From positions 496,001 to 560,000 of the forward strand of contig NZ_JBGCCH010000003.1 of NCBI RefSeq assembly GCF_041261205.1: a stretch of DNA of 64,000 nt. The letters are read 5' to 3'. The stretch is from Catenulispora sp. MAP5-51. Lineage in GTDB: Bacteria; Actinomycetota; Actinomycetes; Streptomycetales; Catenulisporaceae. The translations under genes were made by a program, and so were the position numbers. Below, one piece after another: positions 8,790-24,709 of the stretch (position 1 is the first letter of the stretch; every line of letters begins with the position of its first letter). Below the pieces are notes generated by a model. The model did no database searches and was not told the origin of the DNA. It was given only the letters and a program-made list of their open reading frames with translations.

Positions 8790-8820
8790 CGAAGGCCCCG
8801 GCTCGTCGCCGGGGCCTTCG
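8790..8820. terminator. Bidirectional terminator between MFS pump and aminotransferase
   Basis: A perfect 13-bp stem (CGAAGGCCCCGGC and its complement) closes a 5-nt loop between two convergent genes. Confidence 0.85.
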
Positions 8821-8857
8821 GGCATGTCAGGGTGCTCAGCGGCGGCTCAGCGGCGGC

Positions 8858-10102
<1,245 letters not shown>

Positions 10103-10198
10103 GCCTCCATCGTCCCACCGCCGGGGCGCCGTCCGGGGCCGTGTTCCACGAAAGGAGACGGCCGTGACACGGGCTTAAGCCGCGCGCGGCGGAACCCG

Positions 10199-10229
10199 TT
10201 CGCAATCGGGGACGCGCTTCCCGTACACT
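10199..10229 (+). promoter_or_regulatory. Putative promoter of tRNA-Trp
   Basis: TACACT at 10224-10229 is a good actinobacterial -10 box; TCGCAA at 10200-10205 is a weak -35 with an 18-bp spacer. It lies about 60 bp ahead of the tRNA. Confidence 0.45.
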
Positions 10230-10292
10230 CTCGATCGGCGGATTCCCCTTCCCCACCTCGGCGAGGTAGGTTTGTGGAGCACGCTTAGGCAA

Positions 10293-10365
10293 AGGGTCGT
10301 AGCTCAACTGGCAGAGCACCGGTCTCCAAAACCGGGGGTTGGGGGTTCAAGTCCCTCCGGCCCTG
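10293..10365 (+). tRNA. trnW: tRNA-Trp (CCA anticodon)
   Basis: The cloverleaf closes: acceptor AGGGTCG pairs with CGGCCCT, the D-stem is GCTC/GAGC, and the anticodon stem is CCGGT/ACCGG with loop CTCCAAA, giving anticodon CCA at 10326-10328. The T-arm has GTTCAAG. The discriminator is G at 10365 and the 3' CCA is not encoded, so it must be added by the nucleotidyltransferase. A tRNA-Trp directly before secE is the usual arrangement in Streptomyces and relatives. Confidence 0.97.
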
Positions 10366-10370
10366 CTTAG

Positions 10371-10408
10371 GCGCCCAGGAAAGCCCGGTAACGGGCCTTC
10401 CTGGGCGC
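10371..10408 (+). terminator. Hairpin after tRNA-Trp
   Basis: GCGCCCAGGAA and GCCCG pair with their complements (11 + 5 bp, one A-C mismatch) around a GTAA loop, starting 6 nt after the tRNA. There is no T-tract. It may terminate or define the tRNA 3' end while allowing some read-through to secE. Confidence 0.7.
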
Positions 10409-10473
10409 GAAGCGTGTTCGCGGCAAGACCTGCCGCGCAACTTGCCACTTTCACCGAATGTGATGAGGACCAG

Positions 10474-10743
10474 GTGACCGAGACGAGCTCGACCTCCGCG
10501 ATGTCGAAGCCGGACCGCGGCCGTGGTGGCGACCGCCGCCCCGAGCGCCGTCGGTCCCCGCTGGGCCGCATGGGCCTTTTCTACCGGCAGATCATCGCCG
10601 AACTGCGCAAGGTGGTGTGGCCGACCCGCAACGAACTGGTCACCTACACCACGGTGGTCATCGTGTTCGTCGCGATCGTCGTCGCGATCGTGGCTACGCT
10701 GGACTACGGGTTCAGCAAACTGGTGATGTGGGTGTTCGGCTGA
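10474..10743 (+). CDS. secE: Preprotein translocase subunit SecE
   Basis: 89 residues from GTG 10474, chosen for GAGG at 10465 and because the upstream frame runs through the tRNA terminator. A polar Arg-rich N-terminus precedes the conserved amphipathic RQIIAELRKVVWPTRNEL and one membrane segment (about 60-82), the single-TM form usual in Gram-positive bacteria. SecE clamps SecY (42411-43757) in the SecYEG channel. It lies 47 bp before nusG, the standard secE-nusG pair. Confidence 0.97.
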   Translation: MTETSSTSAMSKPDRGRGGDRRPERRRSPLGRMGLFYRQIIAELRKVVWPTRNELVTYTTVVIVFVAIVVAIVATLDYGFSKLVMWVFG

Positions 10744-10790
10744 GCCGCCGTACCGACATAACACCCCGAGCAAAGGAAGTATGAGCGACC

Positions 10791-11585
10791 GTGTCTGAGA
10801 CGTACGGAGACCTCGAAGAGGCGACTGTTCTCGTGGAGAACGACGACGAGGCCGTCGAGGAGACGGAGGTCGCCGCCGACGCGGCCGAGCAGGACGCCGC
10901 CGATCAGGACGCGGCCGAGCAGGCCGAGGGCGAGCAGGCTGAGGGCGAGCAGGCCGAGGGCGAGGTCGGCAGCGGGCCCGCTCCGGGCAGCCCGGAGGCG
11001 ATCGAGGAGTTCCGCGACGCCCTGCGCCGCGCGCCCGGCGAGTGGTACGTGATCCACAGCTACGCCGGCTACGAGAACCGGGTGAAGCAGAACCTCGAGA
11101 CCCGCATGACCACCTTGAACATGGAGGAGTTCATCTTCCAGGTCGAGGTGCCCATGGAGGAGGTCGTCGAGATCAAGGGCGGCCAGCGCAAGCGGGTCAA
11201 GCGCAACAAGTTCCCCGGCTACGTGCTGGTCCGCATGGACCTGACCAACGAGTCCTGGGGCGTGGTGCGCAACACGCCGGGCGTGACCGGCTTCGTCGGC
11301 AACGCCCACGAGCCGTACCCGCTGACCCTGGACGAGGTCGTGAAGATCCTGCTCGAGGAGCAGCCCGAGGAGGTCAGCGGCAAGCAGAAGGCGCCGGCCG
11401 AGGTCAAGGTGCTGGACTTCGAGGTCGGCGACTCGGTCACCGTCATCGACGGCCCGTTCGCCACACTGCAGGCCACGATCAACGAGATCAACGCCGACTC
11501 CCAGAAGGTCAAGGGCCTGGTGGAGATCTTCGGCCGGGAGACCCCGGTGGAGCTGAGCTTCAACCAGATCCAGAAGAACAGCTGA
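10791..11585 (+). CDS. nusG: Transcription termination/antitermination factor NusG
   Basis: 264 residues from GTG 10791. Residues 1-75 are an acidic Glu/Ala/Gln-rich extension with three EGEQA-type repeats, longer than the E. coli protein but common in actinobacteria. The NGN domain (about 84-195: [38 protein letters not shown]) is followed by the KOW domain ([16 protein letters not shown]). NusG binds the beta-prime clamp and links RNA polymerase to Rho or the ribosome. A short in-frame ATG is absent; AGGAAG is 12 nt from the GTG. A hairpin follows at 11642. Confidence 0.97.
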   Translation: MSETYGDLEEATVLVENDDEAVEETEVAADAAEQDAADQDAAEQAEGEQAEGEQAEGEVGSGPAPGSPEAIEEFRDALRRAPGEWYVIHSYAGYENRVKQNLETRMTTLNMEEFIFQVEVPMEEVVEIKGGQRKRVKRNKFPGYVLVRMDLTNESWGVVRNTPGVTGFVGNAHEPYPLTLDEVVKILLEEQPEEVSGKQKAPAEVKVLDFEVGDSVTVIDGPFATLQATINEINADSQKVKGLVEIFGRETPVELSFNQIQKNS

Positions 11586-11641
11586 GGTCGTCTGCCGGCA
11601 AACGGATGACAGATCTTCACGCTGCTTTCGCAGGCAGCTGA

Positions 11642-11672
11642 CAGGGCGCTTCACATACCGTGAAGCGCCCTG
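11642..11672 (+). terminator. Terminator of secE-nusG
   Basis: A perfect 13-bp stem (CAGGGCGCTTCAC and complement) with a 5-nt loop stands 57 bp after nusG, followed by TGATCGTTTC. Confidence 0.8.
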
Positions 11673-12300
11673 ATCGTTTCCTGAAAGATTCTGGGGGGAT
11701 CTCACCGACGTCTCCTGGTCGCCGCTGCTGGTCTTCGCCGGCTGGGACCCGGCCGCCGGCGGCCGGGTCCGGCCCGACCCAGCTGATGGCCACCTGGTCC
11801 AACGGTTCGGCCACCGACAACGGCAAGCCGGTGTCCTGGCCGCTGCCCAAGACCTCCAGCCCCGCGGCCGCCGACTCGGCCCCGGACTTCGGCGGGGACA
11901 CCCTGGCCTTCGCGCGGTCCCAGAACGGGCCCCGGCCGGGATCTGGGTCCGCGACGAGGCCGGGAACTACGTCCCGTACCAGGTCGCGGCCACCGGTACC
12001 GCGCCGACCGGGTCCCCGGATGGCAGGACGGTCGCGTTCGTGCAGGCCGACAAGAACGCCGACAAGAACAACGTGCCGCAGATCTGGACGGTGCCGGCCT
12101 CGGTGCCCTCCGGCGGCTGGCCGCGCCGGTCCAGCAGGCCTTCGCCGCCACCGGCGTCAAGGTCGCCAACCCGGCGTTCTCCCCGGACGGCAGGACCATC
12201 GTCTTCGACGAGACCTCGGCCGGCACCAGCCAGGTGCGCTCGGTCGCGCTGCACACCGACGCGAACGCCACGGCCAACGCCGAGACCACGATCTCCGGCG

Positions 12301-12360
12301 CGGCCTGGCGGGACGCGCTGTCCGGCGGGGCGGCCTGGCCGGACGCGCTGTCCGGCGGGG
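12301..12360. repeat. 30-bp tandem duplication inside the pseudogene
   Basis: Two adjacent 30-bp units differ at one base (G/C at unit position 10). Each encodes a W-x-DALSGGA segment, so part of the wall-binding motif was duplicated in frame. Confidence 0.95.
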
Positions 12361-12700
12361 CGGCGATGGGCACGCGGGGCGGCCCGCTGCTGCTGGTGAA
12401 CCCGGCGACGGGGCTGTCCGGCCAGGACGTCGCGCTGCTGGATGCGAACCGGGCCAAGCTGTACTCCGGGTTCGTCTTCGGCGGGACCGCGGCGGTGCCG
12501 GCGGGTATCGACAAGCAGCTGGGGGAGGCGATCGCGGGTCCGTTGGGCGCCGTGGATGGGAGCGGGCACCGGTTGGCCGCGTCTTCGGGTGTCGGCGGTG
12601 TCGGCGGTGCGGGCGGTGTCGGCGGCGTCGGCGTGCGGGCACGCTGTCACCGCAGGACGCGGCGGGGCTGCGGTCGGCGTTGCCGCAGGGCGGGGCTGCG

Positions 12701-12766
12701 AAGCTGACGCCGAAGCTGACGCCGAAGCCGAAGCCGAAGCCGAAGCCGAAGCCGAAGCCGAAGCCG
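12701..12766. repeat. AAGCTGACGCCG x2 followed by AAGCCG x7
   Basis: Two 12-bp units run into seven perfect 6-bp units. In one frame this encodes a Lys-Pro run. It is the only clear microsatellite in the window. Confidence 0.95.
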
Positions 12767-12804
12767 AAGCTGACGCTGAGCCGTCCGTAGTTCTCTTCGT
12801 CCGA

Positions 12805-12837
12805 GGCCCCCGTACCGGTGTTGACCGGGACGGGGCC
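12805..12837 (+). terminator. Hairpin downstream of the pseudogene
   Basis: GGCCCC/GGGGCC and CCGGT/ACCGG stems are separated by a short internal loop and closed by GTTG. It may be the old terminator of the decayed gene or may insulate rplK. Confidence 0.5.
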
Positions 12838-12916
12838 ACGGTGTGTCCGGGGCATACCGGCTGGTCCGGTAAGCTTGACGGCTGTTGCCTGTGGCGACAC
12901 GTCTTCCGCCGTGCCC

Positions 12917-12946
12917 TTGGTAGGGGTTATCGGCGACGTCTATAGA
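12917..12946 (+). promoter_or_regulatory. Possible rplK promoter
   Basis: TTGGTA at 12917 and TATAGA at 12941 are 18 bp apart. The message would start only a few bases before the rplK ATG at 12960, which has no strong ribosome site. A second TTGACG at 12875 lacks a good -10. Confidence 0.35.
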
Positions 12947-12959
12947 AACGAGTACGGGA

Positions 12960-13394
12960 ATGCCTCCCAAGAAGAAGCTCACCGCGGTCATCAAGCTCCA
13001 GATCAAGGCCGGTATGGCGAACCCGGCCCCGCCCGTCGGCCCGGCCCTGGGTCAGCACGGCGTGAACATCATGGAGTTCTGCAAGCAGTACAACGCGGCC
13101 ACCGAGGCCCAGCGCGGCCAGGTCGTGCCGGTCGAGATCTCGGTGTTCGAGGACCGCTCCTTCACCTTCATCACCAAGACCCCGCCGGCCGCCAAGCTGA
13201 TCCTGAAGGCCGCGGGCATCGAGAAGGGCTCGGGCGTCCCGCAGAAGGACAAGGTCGCGACCCTGTCGCAGGCCCAGGTCCGGGAGATCGCCGAGACCAA
13301 GATGCCCGACCTGAACGCCAACGACGTCGAGGCCGCGATGAAGATCATCGCCGGCACCGCGCGCTCGATGGGCGTCATCGTCTCGGACAGCTGA
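12960..13394 (+). CDS. rplK: 50S ribosomal protein L11
   Basis: 144 residues, full length. The N-terminal domain (residues 1-72) carries the Pro-rich [16 protein letters not shown] helix, whose prolines form the thiopeptide (thiostrepton) contact with 23S rRNA. The C-terminal domain binds the GTPase-centre rRNA. No resistance-type change at those prolines is visible. It forms a two-gene unit with rplA, but the 152-bp gap between them holds two hairpins. Confidence 0.98.
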   Translation: MPPKKKLTAVIKLQIKAGMANPAPPVGPALGQHGVNIMEFCKQYNAATEAQRGQVVPVEISVFEDRSFTFITKTPPAAKLILKAAGIEKGSGVPQKDKVATLSQAQVREIAETKMPDLNANDVEAAMKIIAGTARSMGVIVSDS

Positions 13395-13441
13395 GCCCTA
13401 GGGTTCGAAGGTTCGAAGGTCTGAAGGTTCGACAGTTCGAC

Positions 13442-13471
13442 GGCTCAGCCGGTCGTACGGCCGGCTGAGCC
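13442..13471 (+). promoter_or_regulatory. Hairpin in the rplK-rplA spacer
   Basis: A perfect 11-bp stem (GGCTCAGCCGG and complement) with an 8-nt loop. A second 16-bp palindrome (GAGCCGCG/CGCGGCTC) lies at 13494-13509, 37 bp before rplA. They could act as an attenuator, a processing site or part of an L1 control site. Upstream (13399-13440) are imperfect TTCGAAGG direct repeats. Confidence 0.5.
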
Positions 13472-13546
13472 CGCACCACCAGCAGTAGTGGCAGAGCCGC
13501 GCGCGGCTCGTGAAGACCACATCTCACCCTGTCAAGGAGAGCAGCA

Positions 13547-14260
13547 ATGAAGCGCAGCAAGGGTTACCGCAACGCCGCGGCGAAGATCGACGCCGACGAG
13601 GTCTACGCCCCGCTGGCGGCCATCCGCCTGGCCAAGGAGACCTCGGTCACCAAGTTCGACAGCTCGGTGGAGGTCTCGATGCGCCTGGGCATCGACCCCC
13701 GCAAGGCCGACCAGATGGTCCGCTCCACGATCGTGCTCCCGCACGGCACCGGCAAGACCGCCCGCGTGCTGGTCTTCGCCCAGGGCGACAAGGCCGAGCA
13801 GGCCCGCGAGGCCGGCGCCGACATCGTCGGTTCCGACGAGCTGATCGACGAGGTCGCCAAGGGCCGCCTGGACTTCGACGCGGTCGTGGCCACCCCGGAC
13901 CTGATGGGCAAGGTCGGCCGCCTGGGCCGCGTGCTCGGCCCGCGTTCGCTGATGCCGAACCCGAAGACCGGCACCGTCACCGCGGACGTGGCCAAGGCCA
14001 TCAACGACATCAAGGGCGGCAAGATCGAGTTCCGCGCCGACCGCCACTCGAACCTGAACTTCATCATCGGCAAGGTCTCCTTCTCCGAGCAGCAGCTCGC
14101 CGAGAACTACGCCGCCGCCCTGGAGGAGGTCCTCCGCGTGAAGCCGAGCGCCGCCAAGGGCCGCTACCTGAAGAAGGTCACCTTCGCCACGACCATGGGC
14201 CCCGGCATCCAGGTCGACGCCAACCGCGTGCGCAACGTCGCGGGCGACGACGAGGCGTGA
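13547..14260 (+). CDS. rplA: 50S ribosomal protein L1
   Basis: 237 residues, normal length. AAGGAGA lies 6 nt before the ATG. Conserved segments include [20 protein letters not shown], the two-domain hinge with [10 protein letters not shown], and the RNA-binding [16 protein letters not shown]1 forms the stalk at the E site and in many bacteria represses its own rplKA message. A strong terminator follows at 14336, so rplKA does not run into rplJL. Confidence 0.98.
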   Translation: MKRSKGYRNAAAKIDADEVYAPLAAIRLAKETSVTKFDSSVEVSMRLGIDPRKADQMVRSTIVLPHGTGKTARVLVFAQGDKAEQAREAGADIVGSDELIDEVAKGRLDFDAVVATPDLMGKVGRLGRVLGPRSLMPNPKTGTVTADVAKAINDIKGGKIEFRADRHSNLNFIIGKVSFSEQQLAENYAAALEEVLRVKPSAAKGRYLKKVTFATTMGPGIQVDANRVRNVAGDDEA

Positions 14261-14335
14261 GTCTCGCGTCGTGAGGCGTGAGTTTCGCGTCGGTTGGTTG
14301 ATCGCTGACTGATCGCTGAGCATTCGCTGAGCGGG

Positions 14336-14370
14336 AGCCCCTGTCCCTTTGGGACGGGGGCTTTCGTTTT
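14336..14370 (+). terminator. Intrinsic terminator after rplA
   Basis: A 12-bp stem (one T-G pair) with a TTT loop is followed by TTCGTTTT, one of the few classical U-tailed terminators in the window. Confidence 0.9.
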
Positions 14371-14605
14371 CGAGGCTGGGGTCTTTGGCTGCGGTTGGGT
14401 TGTGGGATTAAAGGCATTTTTACGGCTTCGCGCATGGTTTACGGGATCCGCTGGTAGCGCAGTCCGGTCGAGCCACTCGTTTCGCGCTGGCGGCCGGCGG
14501 CTGGCGGCTGGCGGCTGGCGGGCTGGCGGTTTGCGTGTTCACGAGCGCGCATGAGTCCGAGTCACTGCGCATGCGTCATTGCTGGCGGGCGGCTGCCGCG
14601 TTTGG
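14371..14605. other. Non-coding spacer with GGCGGCT tandem units
   Basis: No reading frame with a ribosome site was found. From 14497 the 7-mer GGCGGCT repeats three times perfectly and then degenerates (GGCGGGCT, GGCGGTTT). The rest shows no structure I recognise. Confidence 0.6.
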
Positions 14606-14722
14606 TGGGTGCCTAAGATCAAAGGCAGGTGCCTCCGGCGGGTGCTCTACAGCGGGGGGCGCCCCCTGCGGACCTCCTGCAACCGGCGGCCCGCGACTGT
14701 TCGGCTTTGTCTTCGTGCGTGG
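14606..14722. repeat. Dispersed intergenic repeat, copy A
   Basis: About 117 bp that recur at 41705-41820 with roughly 9 differences. It begins TGGGTGCCTAAGATCAAAGG and ends TTCGTGCGTGG, with a GGGGCGCCCC palindrome in the middle. Both copies lie in spacers between translation operons, in the same orientation. Read on the minus strand the copies give a similar Pro-rich peptide, but the frame is not supported by a start site, so an RNA or DNA element is more likely. Confidence 0.9.
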
Positions 14723-14764
14723 TGGCGCCGCGTGGCTCGCCGGCGGTGTTGCTTGTGGTCGCCA

Positions 14765-14922
14765 TGTTCCGGGTCCCCCGCCGCGTCGTCGCCTGACGGA
14801 AGCAGGCCGGTCCGGTGGTGTAAAGCCGGATCGCTGCTGCTGGGGTGCTGTTTCGTGCGGCTTGACACCACCGGACCGGCCAGCTTGGCTTCGCCCGTCG
14901 ACGCGGCGGGGGACCCGGAACA
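14765..14922. repeat. MITE-like long inverted repeat
   Basis: The outer arms 14765-14788 and 14899-14922 are perfect 24-bp inverted repeats (starting TGTTCCGGGTCC). The inner arms 14801-14828 and 14858-14885 match at 26 of 28 positions. The centre is 29 nt. The whole 158 bp would fold into one long hairpin. No transposase and no clear target duplication are visible. It lies between the dispersed repeat and the L10 leader. Confidence 0.85.
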
Positions 14923-14969
14923 CAACCCCCTCTGTGGGGTGGAGGGTCCACGTGCTTGGTCCGTTCGAC

Positions 14970-15213
14970 CGTGTCAAAACCACCTCGAACCCCGTGCTAG
15001 TCTTGACGCAGCCGAAGACCGCTGGTCGCTGGTCCGAGCCGAACGGCCCGGAACAGTCGAAGGCCTCCTTTACGGAGCGACCCGCCGAGGCGCGATTAGT
15101 GAAGCAGTTGCCGTCCTTGGACGGGGTTCCGACTTGTGACGCCCGCGCTGACGCGCCGGGCGTTTTTTCGTTTGAGGCTGGAGTCGGCTCTGACACCCCG
15201 GAAGGAGGCCCGT
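14970..15213 (+). promoter_or_regulatory. L10 (rplJ) leader with intrinsic attenuator
   Basis: The 200-nt leader before rplJ is in the position of the L10_leader family, whose RNA is bound by the L10-(L12)4 complex for feedback control. TAGTCT at 14998 is a possible -10. CCTCCTTTACGGAG at 15063-15076 forms a small stem. At 15139-15168 an ACGCCCG stem, with an inner CGC/GCG stem, is followed by six Ts: an intrinsic terminator inside the leader. AAGGAGG at 15202 serves rplJ. Confidence 0.7.
15139..15168 (+). terminator. Attenuator terminator in the L10 leader
   Basis: ACGCCCG pairs with CGGGCGT, CGC with GCG, the loop is TGAC, and T6 follows. It ends 45 nt before the rplJ ATG. Confidence 0.8.
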
Positions 15214-15738
15214 ATGGCGAGGCCTGACAAGGCGGCTGCGGTCGCCGAGATCGCGGATCACTTCCGCGGCTCGAACGCCGCCGTGCTGACCGAGTACCGC
15301 GGGCTCACTGTCGCGCAGCTGAAGGAGCTTCGGCGCGCGCTCGGTGCGACCACGGATTACGCCGTGGTGAAGAACACGCTGACCAAGGTCGCTGCTCGCG
15401 AGGCCGGTATTGACGGTCTGGACGAGTCGGCGTTGAAGGGTCCGTCGGCCATCGCCTTCATCAAGGGCGACCCGGTCGAGGCTGCCAAGGGTCTTCGTGA
15501 CTTCGCCAAGGCGAACCCCCTTCTGGTGATCAAGGGCGGGGTGATGGAGGGCAAGACCCTCACCCCGGCCGACATCACCAAGCTCGCGGACCTTGAGTCC
15601 CGCGAGGTTCTGCTGGCCAAGGCGGCCGGCGCGATGAAGGCGTCCCTCGCGAACGCGGCGGCGCTCTTCCAGGCTCCTTTGTCGAAGGCCGTCCGCACCG
15701 TGGACGCGCTGTCGGCTCAGAAGCCCGCCGACGCCTGA
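15214..15738 (+). CDS. rplJ: 50S ribosomal protein L10
   Basis: 174 residues from ATG 15214 ([10 protein letters not shown]), with GAAGGAGG 6 nt upstream; the open frame upstream overlaps the attenuator and is not translated. The N-terminal rRNA-binding domain has [20 protein letters not shown] and [12 protein letters not shown]. The C-terminal helix that carries L12 dimers is at about 135-170. It is the stalk base and the expected autoregulator of rplJL. Confidence 0.98.
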   Translation: MARPDKAAAVAEIADHFRGSNAAVLTEYRGLTVAQLKELRRALGATTDYAVVKNTLTKVAAREAGIDGLDESALKGPSAIAFIKGDPVEAAKGLRDFAKANPLLVIKGGVMEGKTLTPADITKLADLESREVLLAKAAGAMKASLANAAALFQAPLSKAVRTVDALSAQKPADA

Positions 15739-15790
15739 TAGGCAACCGGCAAAACCTAGCTAGAACTCACTTAGAGAAAGGACGCCTACC

Positions 15791-16174
15791 ATGGCGAAGC
15801 TCAGCAACGACGAGCTGCTCGAGGCTTTCAAGGAGATGACTCTGATCGAGCTCTCCGAGTTCGTGAAGCTCTTCGAGGACACCTTCGACGTCAAGGCTGC
15901 CGCCCCGGTCGCCGTGGCCGCCGCCGGCCCGGCTGCCGCTGCCGCCGAGGCCCCGGCCGAGCAGGACGAGTTCGACGTCATCCTCGAGGGTGCCGGCGAG
16001 AAGAAGATCCAGGTCATCAAGGTCGTGCGCGAGCTGACCTCGCTGGGTCTGAAGGAGGCCAAGGACCTCGTCGACGGCGCTCCGAAGCCGCTGCTGGAGA
16101 AGGTCACCAAGGAAGTCGCCGACAAGGCGAAGGAGGCCCTCGAGGCCGCCGGCGCCGGCGTCTCCGTGAAGTAG
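15791..16174 (+). CDS. rplL: 50S ribosomal protein L7/L12
   Basis: 127 residues. An N-terminal dimerisation helix ([29 protein letters not shown]) is followed by an Ala/Pro hinge (about 36-57) and the C-terminal factor-binding domain ([27 protein letters not shown]). It recruits EF-G, EF-Tu and IF2. The 52-bp gap after rplJ has AAAGGA before the ATG. A strong terminator follows. Confidence 0.98.
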   Translation: MAKLSNDELLEAFKEMTLIELSEFVKLFEDTFDVKAAAPVAVAAAGPAAAAAEAPAEQDEFDVILEGAGEKKIQVIKVVRELTSLGLKEAKDLVDGAPKPLLEKVTKEVADKAKEALEAAGAGVSVK

Positions 16175-16198
16175 TTCTTCTTCACGGCGCGAGCCATT

Positions 16199-16232
16199 CG
16201 AAGGACCCCCGGGGTTTCCCGGGGGTCCTTCG
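16199..16232 (+). terminator. Terminator after rplL
   Basis: A perfect 15-bp stem (CGAAGGACCCCCGGG and complement) with a GTTT loop lies 25 bp after the rplL stop. Confidence 0.9.
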
Positions 16233-16545
16233 TGTCTGTCGGCGTGACCAGTGTGATCACCGTGCGCGGCGGGCTTGCGACAGCACTGATCCCCGGACGC
16301 CTCTTGACGTCGGCCCAGCTACGCGGGATTCTGCGGTACGTCAGCGCGATACAGCTGGCCTCCCCGGCCACGGCAGCGCGAGGCAGGGCCGGGGAGGAAA
16401 AAAGGTGCGAAGGGCGGACTCGGGGCCCGTGTCGGCGGCGACAACTGTCGGTCGACCCGGCTAGTCTGTCCGTCTGTTGCCCGACGCGTCGGGGCCTCCG
16501 ATGAGGGGGTCTGCCGGCCCGCGTCAGGCCTATTAAGGCACGGGC
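16233..16545. other. rpoBC upstream region with additional promoter-like pairs
   Basis: No gene is seen. Two further promoter-like pairs are present: TTGACG (16304) with GATTCT (16327), spacer 17, and GCGACA (16438) with TAGTCT (16462), spacer 18. Multiple promoters would fit the separation of rpoBC from rplJL by a strong terminator. Confidence 0.45.
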
Positions 16546-16574
16546 TGGACAGGCGTGGCCGAGATGGCTACACT
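16546..16574 (+). promoter_or_regulatory. Probable main rpoBC promoter
   Basis: TGGACA (16546-16551) and TACACT (16569-16574) are 17 bp apart, the best sigma-70/HrdB-like pair in the region. The message would begin near 16581, giving a leader of about 187 nt before the TTG start of rpoB. Confidence 0.65.
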
Positions 16575-16767
16575 GTTCGTTTGCGCTGCCTTTCTGCATG
16601 CCTTGTTCTGTCAACGGCCTCGTGAAACCCCGTCCACCACCCGGCACCGGTGCCCATTACACCGCCGCCGACCTGGGGTTTCGCTGAATCCGTCGGCGGG
16701 TAGGGATACAGGTCCACCGGTAGCGCTAAGGACAGCCAGTCCAGTCCGAGCCCCGGAAGGACCCCTC

Positions 16768-20244
<3,477 letters not shown>

Positions 20245-20276
20245 TCGAACGAGTCATCGAGGAGGATAGAAACCAC

Positions 20277-24155
<3,879 letters not shown>

Positions 24156-24186
24156 GGTCGGGCCCCTGATGGGCCTGTAGATCGCT

Positions 24187-24228
24187 GAAAGGGCGGTCGT
24201 TCCCCGGTGGGGGAGCGGCCGCCCTTTC
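24187..24228. terminator. Bidirectional terminator after rpoC
   Basis: A 19-bp stem with two G-T pairs (GAAAGGGCGG... and complement) closes a short GGTG-type loop between rpoC and the convergent gene. Confidence 0.85.
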
Positions 24229-24247
24229 GGCGTCACGCGACAGCGGC

Positions 24248-24598
24248 TCAGGCGAACCCGCGCCGCGCCCAGCCGCCGAACAGCCGGCGCTCCTGCTGCT
24301 TGGCACGCACGGCGGACACCAGGCTGAACGCGGACAGCGCGGGATCGCCGCGCAGTTCCTCGAGCCGCCGGCGCAGGACCTCCTCGGAGGATTCGGAGTC
24401 GGTGGGCACCAGCGCCCCGGACTTCAGCAGCTCTGTCAGAACTCGATCAAGGTGCTGCTCCAGTTTCCCGGCCGGCCGGTCGACCAGCTGGGCCACATGG
24501 GATATCGGCAGGCCTTCGCGGTAGCGGAAGACCAAGGCCGCGCGCGTGGTGACGGCCAGCGCGCCGAACTGCTTCTGGAAGACTTCTTGCTCTGTCAT
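24248..24598 (-). CDS. Small protein with sigma-70 region 4-like helix-turn-helix
   Basis: 116 residues. Residues about 8-62 (GALAVTTRAALVFRYREGLPISHVAQLVDRPAGKLEQHLDRVLTEL) read like the second half of a sigma factor: the leucine-rich helix before the turn and the HTH of region 4, but without the usual LPxRQR motif and without region 2. The rest is charged and helical. It is convergent with rpoC. It could be an orphan region-4 domain that binds promoters or the beta flap, or simply an HTH regulator of unknown target. The family assignment is tentative. Confidence 0.6.
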   Translation of the reverse strand: MTEQEVFQKQFGALAVTTRAALVFRYREGLPISHVAQLVDRPAGKLEQHLDRVLTELLKSGALVPTDSESSEEVLRRRLEELRGDPALSAFSLVSAVRAKQQERRLFGGWARRGFA

Positions 24599-24709
24599 CG
24601 TTTTCCCCCGTCCTGAGGACCATTCCGCTACTTAGATGCGCGAGACGTGGTTCAGGTTCCTGATGGGTACTCTGAATGTGTCGCCTGTGGCCGGAAAATC
24701 GGAGTGCCG

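Larger units (their letters stand above)
11690..12790 (+). pseudogene. Decayed PD40/TolB-like and cell-wall-binding repeat 2 protein
   Basis: No single frame encodes a sensible protein, but pieces in different plus frames do. VSWSPLLVFAGWDP is near 11712; GIWVRDEAGNYVPYQVA and SPDGRTVAFVQADKN are near 11939-12060; FSPDGRTIVFDETSAG is near 12175-12220. SPDGRT-VF is the signature of PD40/TolB beta-propeller units. From about 12300 to 12540 comes DALSGGAAMGTRGGPLLL and GFVFGGTAAVP, the core of a cell wall binding repeat 2 (CW_binding_2) domain. At least two frameshifts separate the parts and no start with a ribosome site is visible. A 30-bp tandem duplication (12301-12360) and an AAGCCG run lie inside. 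It sits between nusG and rplK, where Streptomyces has no gene as far as I recall. The exact boundaries are uncertain. Confidence 0.75.

Noticed and set aside
10152-10175. Four-codon frame (GTG ACA CGG GCT TAA) with AAAGGAGA upstream, before tRNA-Trp
   Set aside because: Too short to support; upstream of the tRNA promoter and most likely chance.
12725-12766. CRISPR or regulatory array of AAGCCG
   Set aside because: A plain hexanucleotide microsatellite inside a pseudogene.
11660-12790. A single 376-codon gene after nusG
   Set aside because: Recognisable domains occur in other frames; the frame itself switches to Arg/Pro-rich nonsense, so a pseudogene fits better.
14576-15196. Minus-strand Pro/Arg-rich frame in the rplJ upstream spacer
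   Set aside because: It is made of the dispersed repeat, the long inverted repeat and the L10 leader read backwards; no start site.
16555-16767. An N-terminal extension of RpoB from an ATG-type start at 16555
   Set aside because: It overlaps the -10 box of the promoter and is not found in homologues; TTG 16768 matches the known start.
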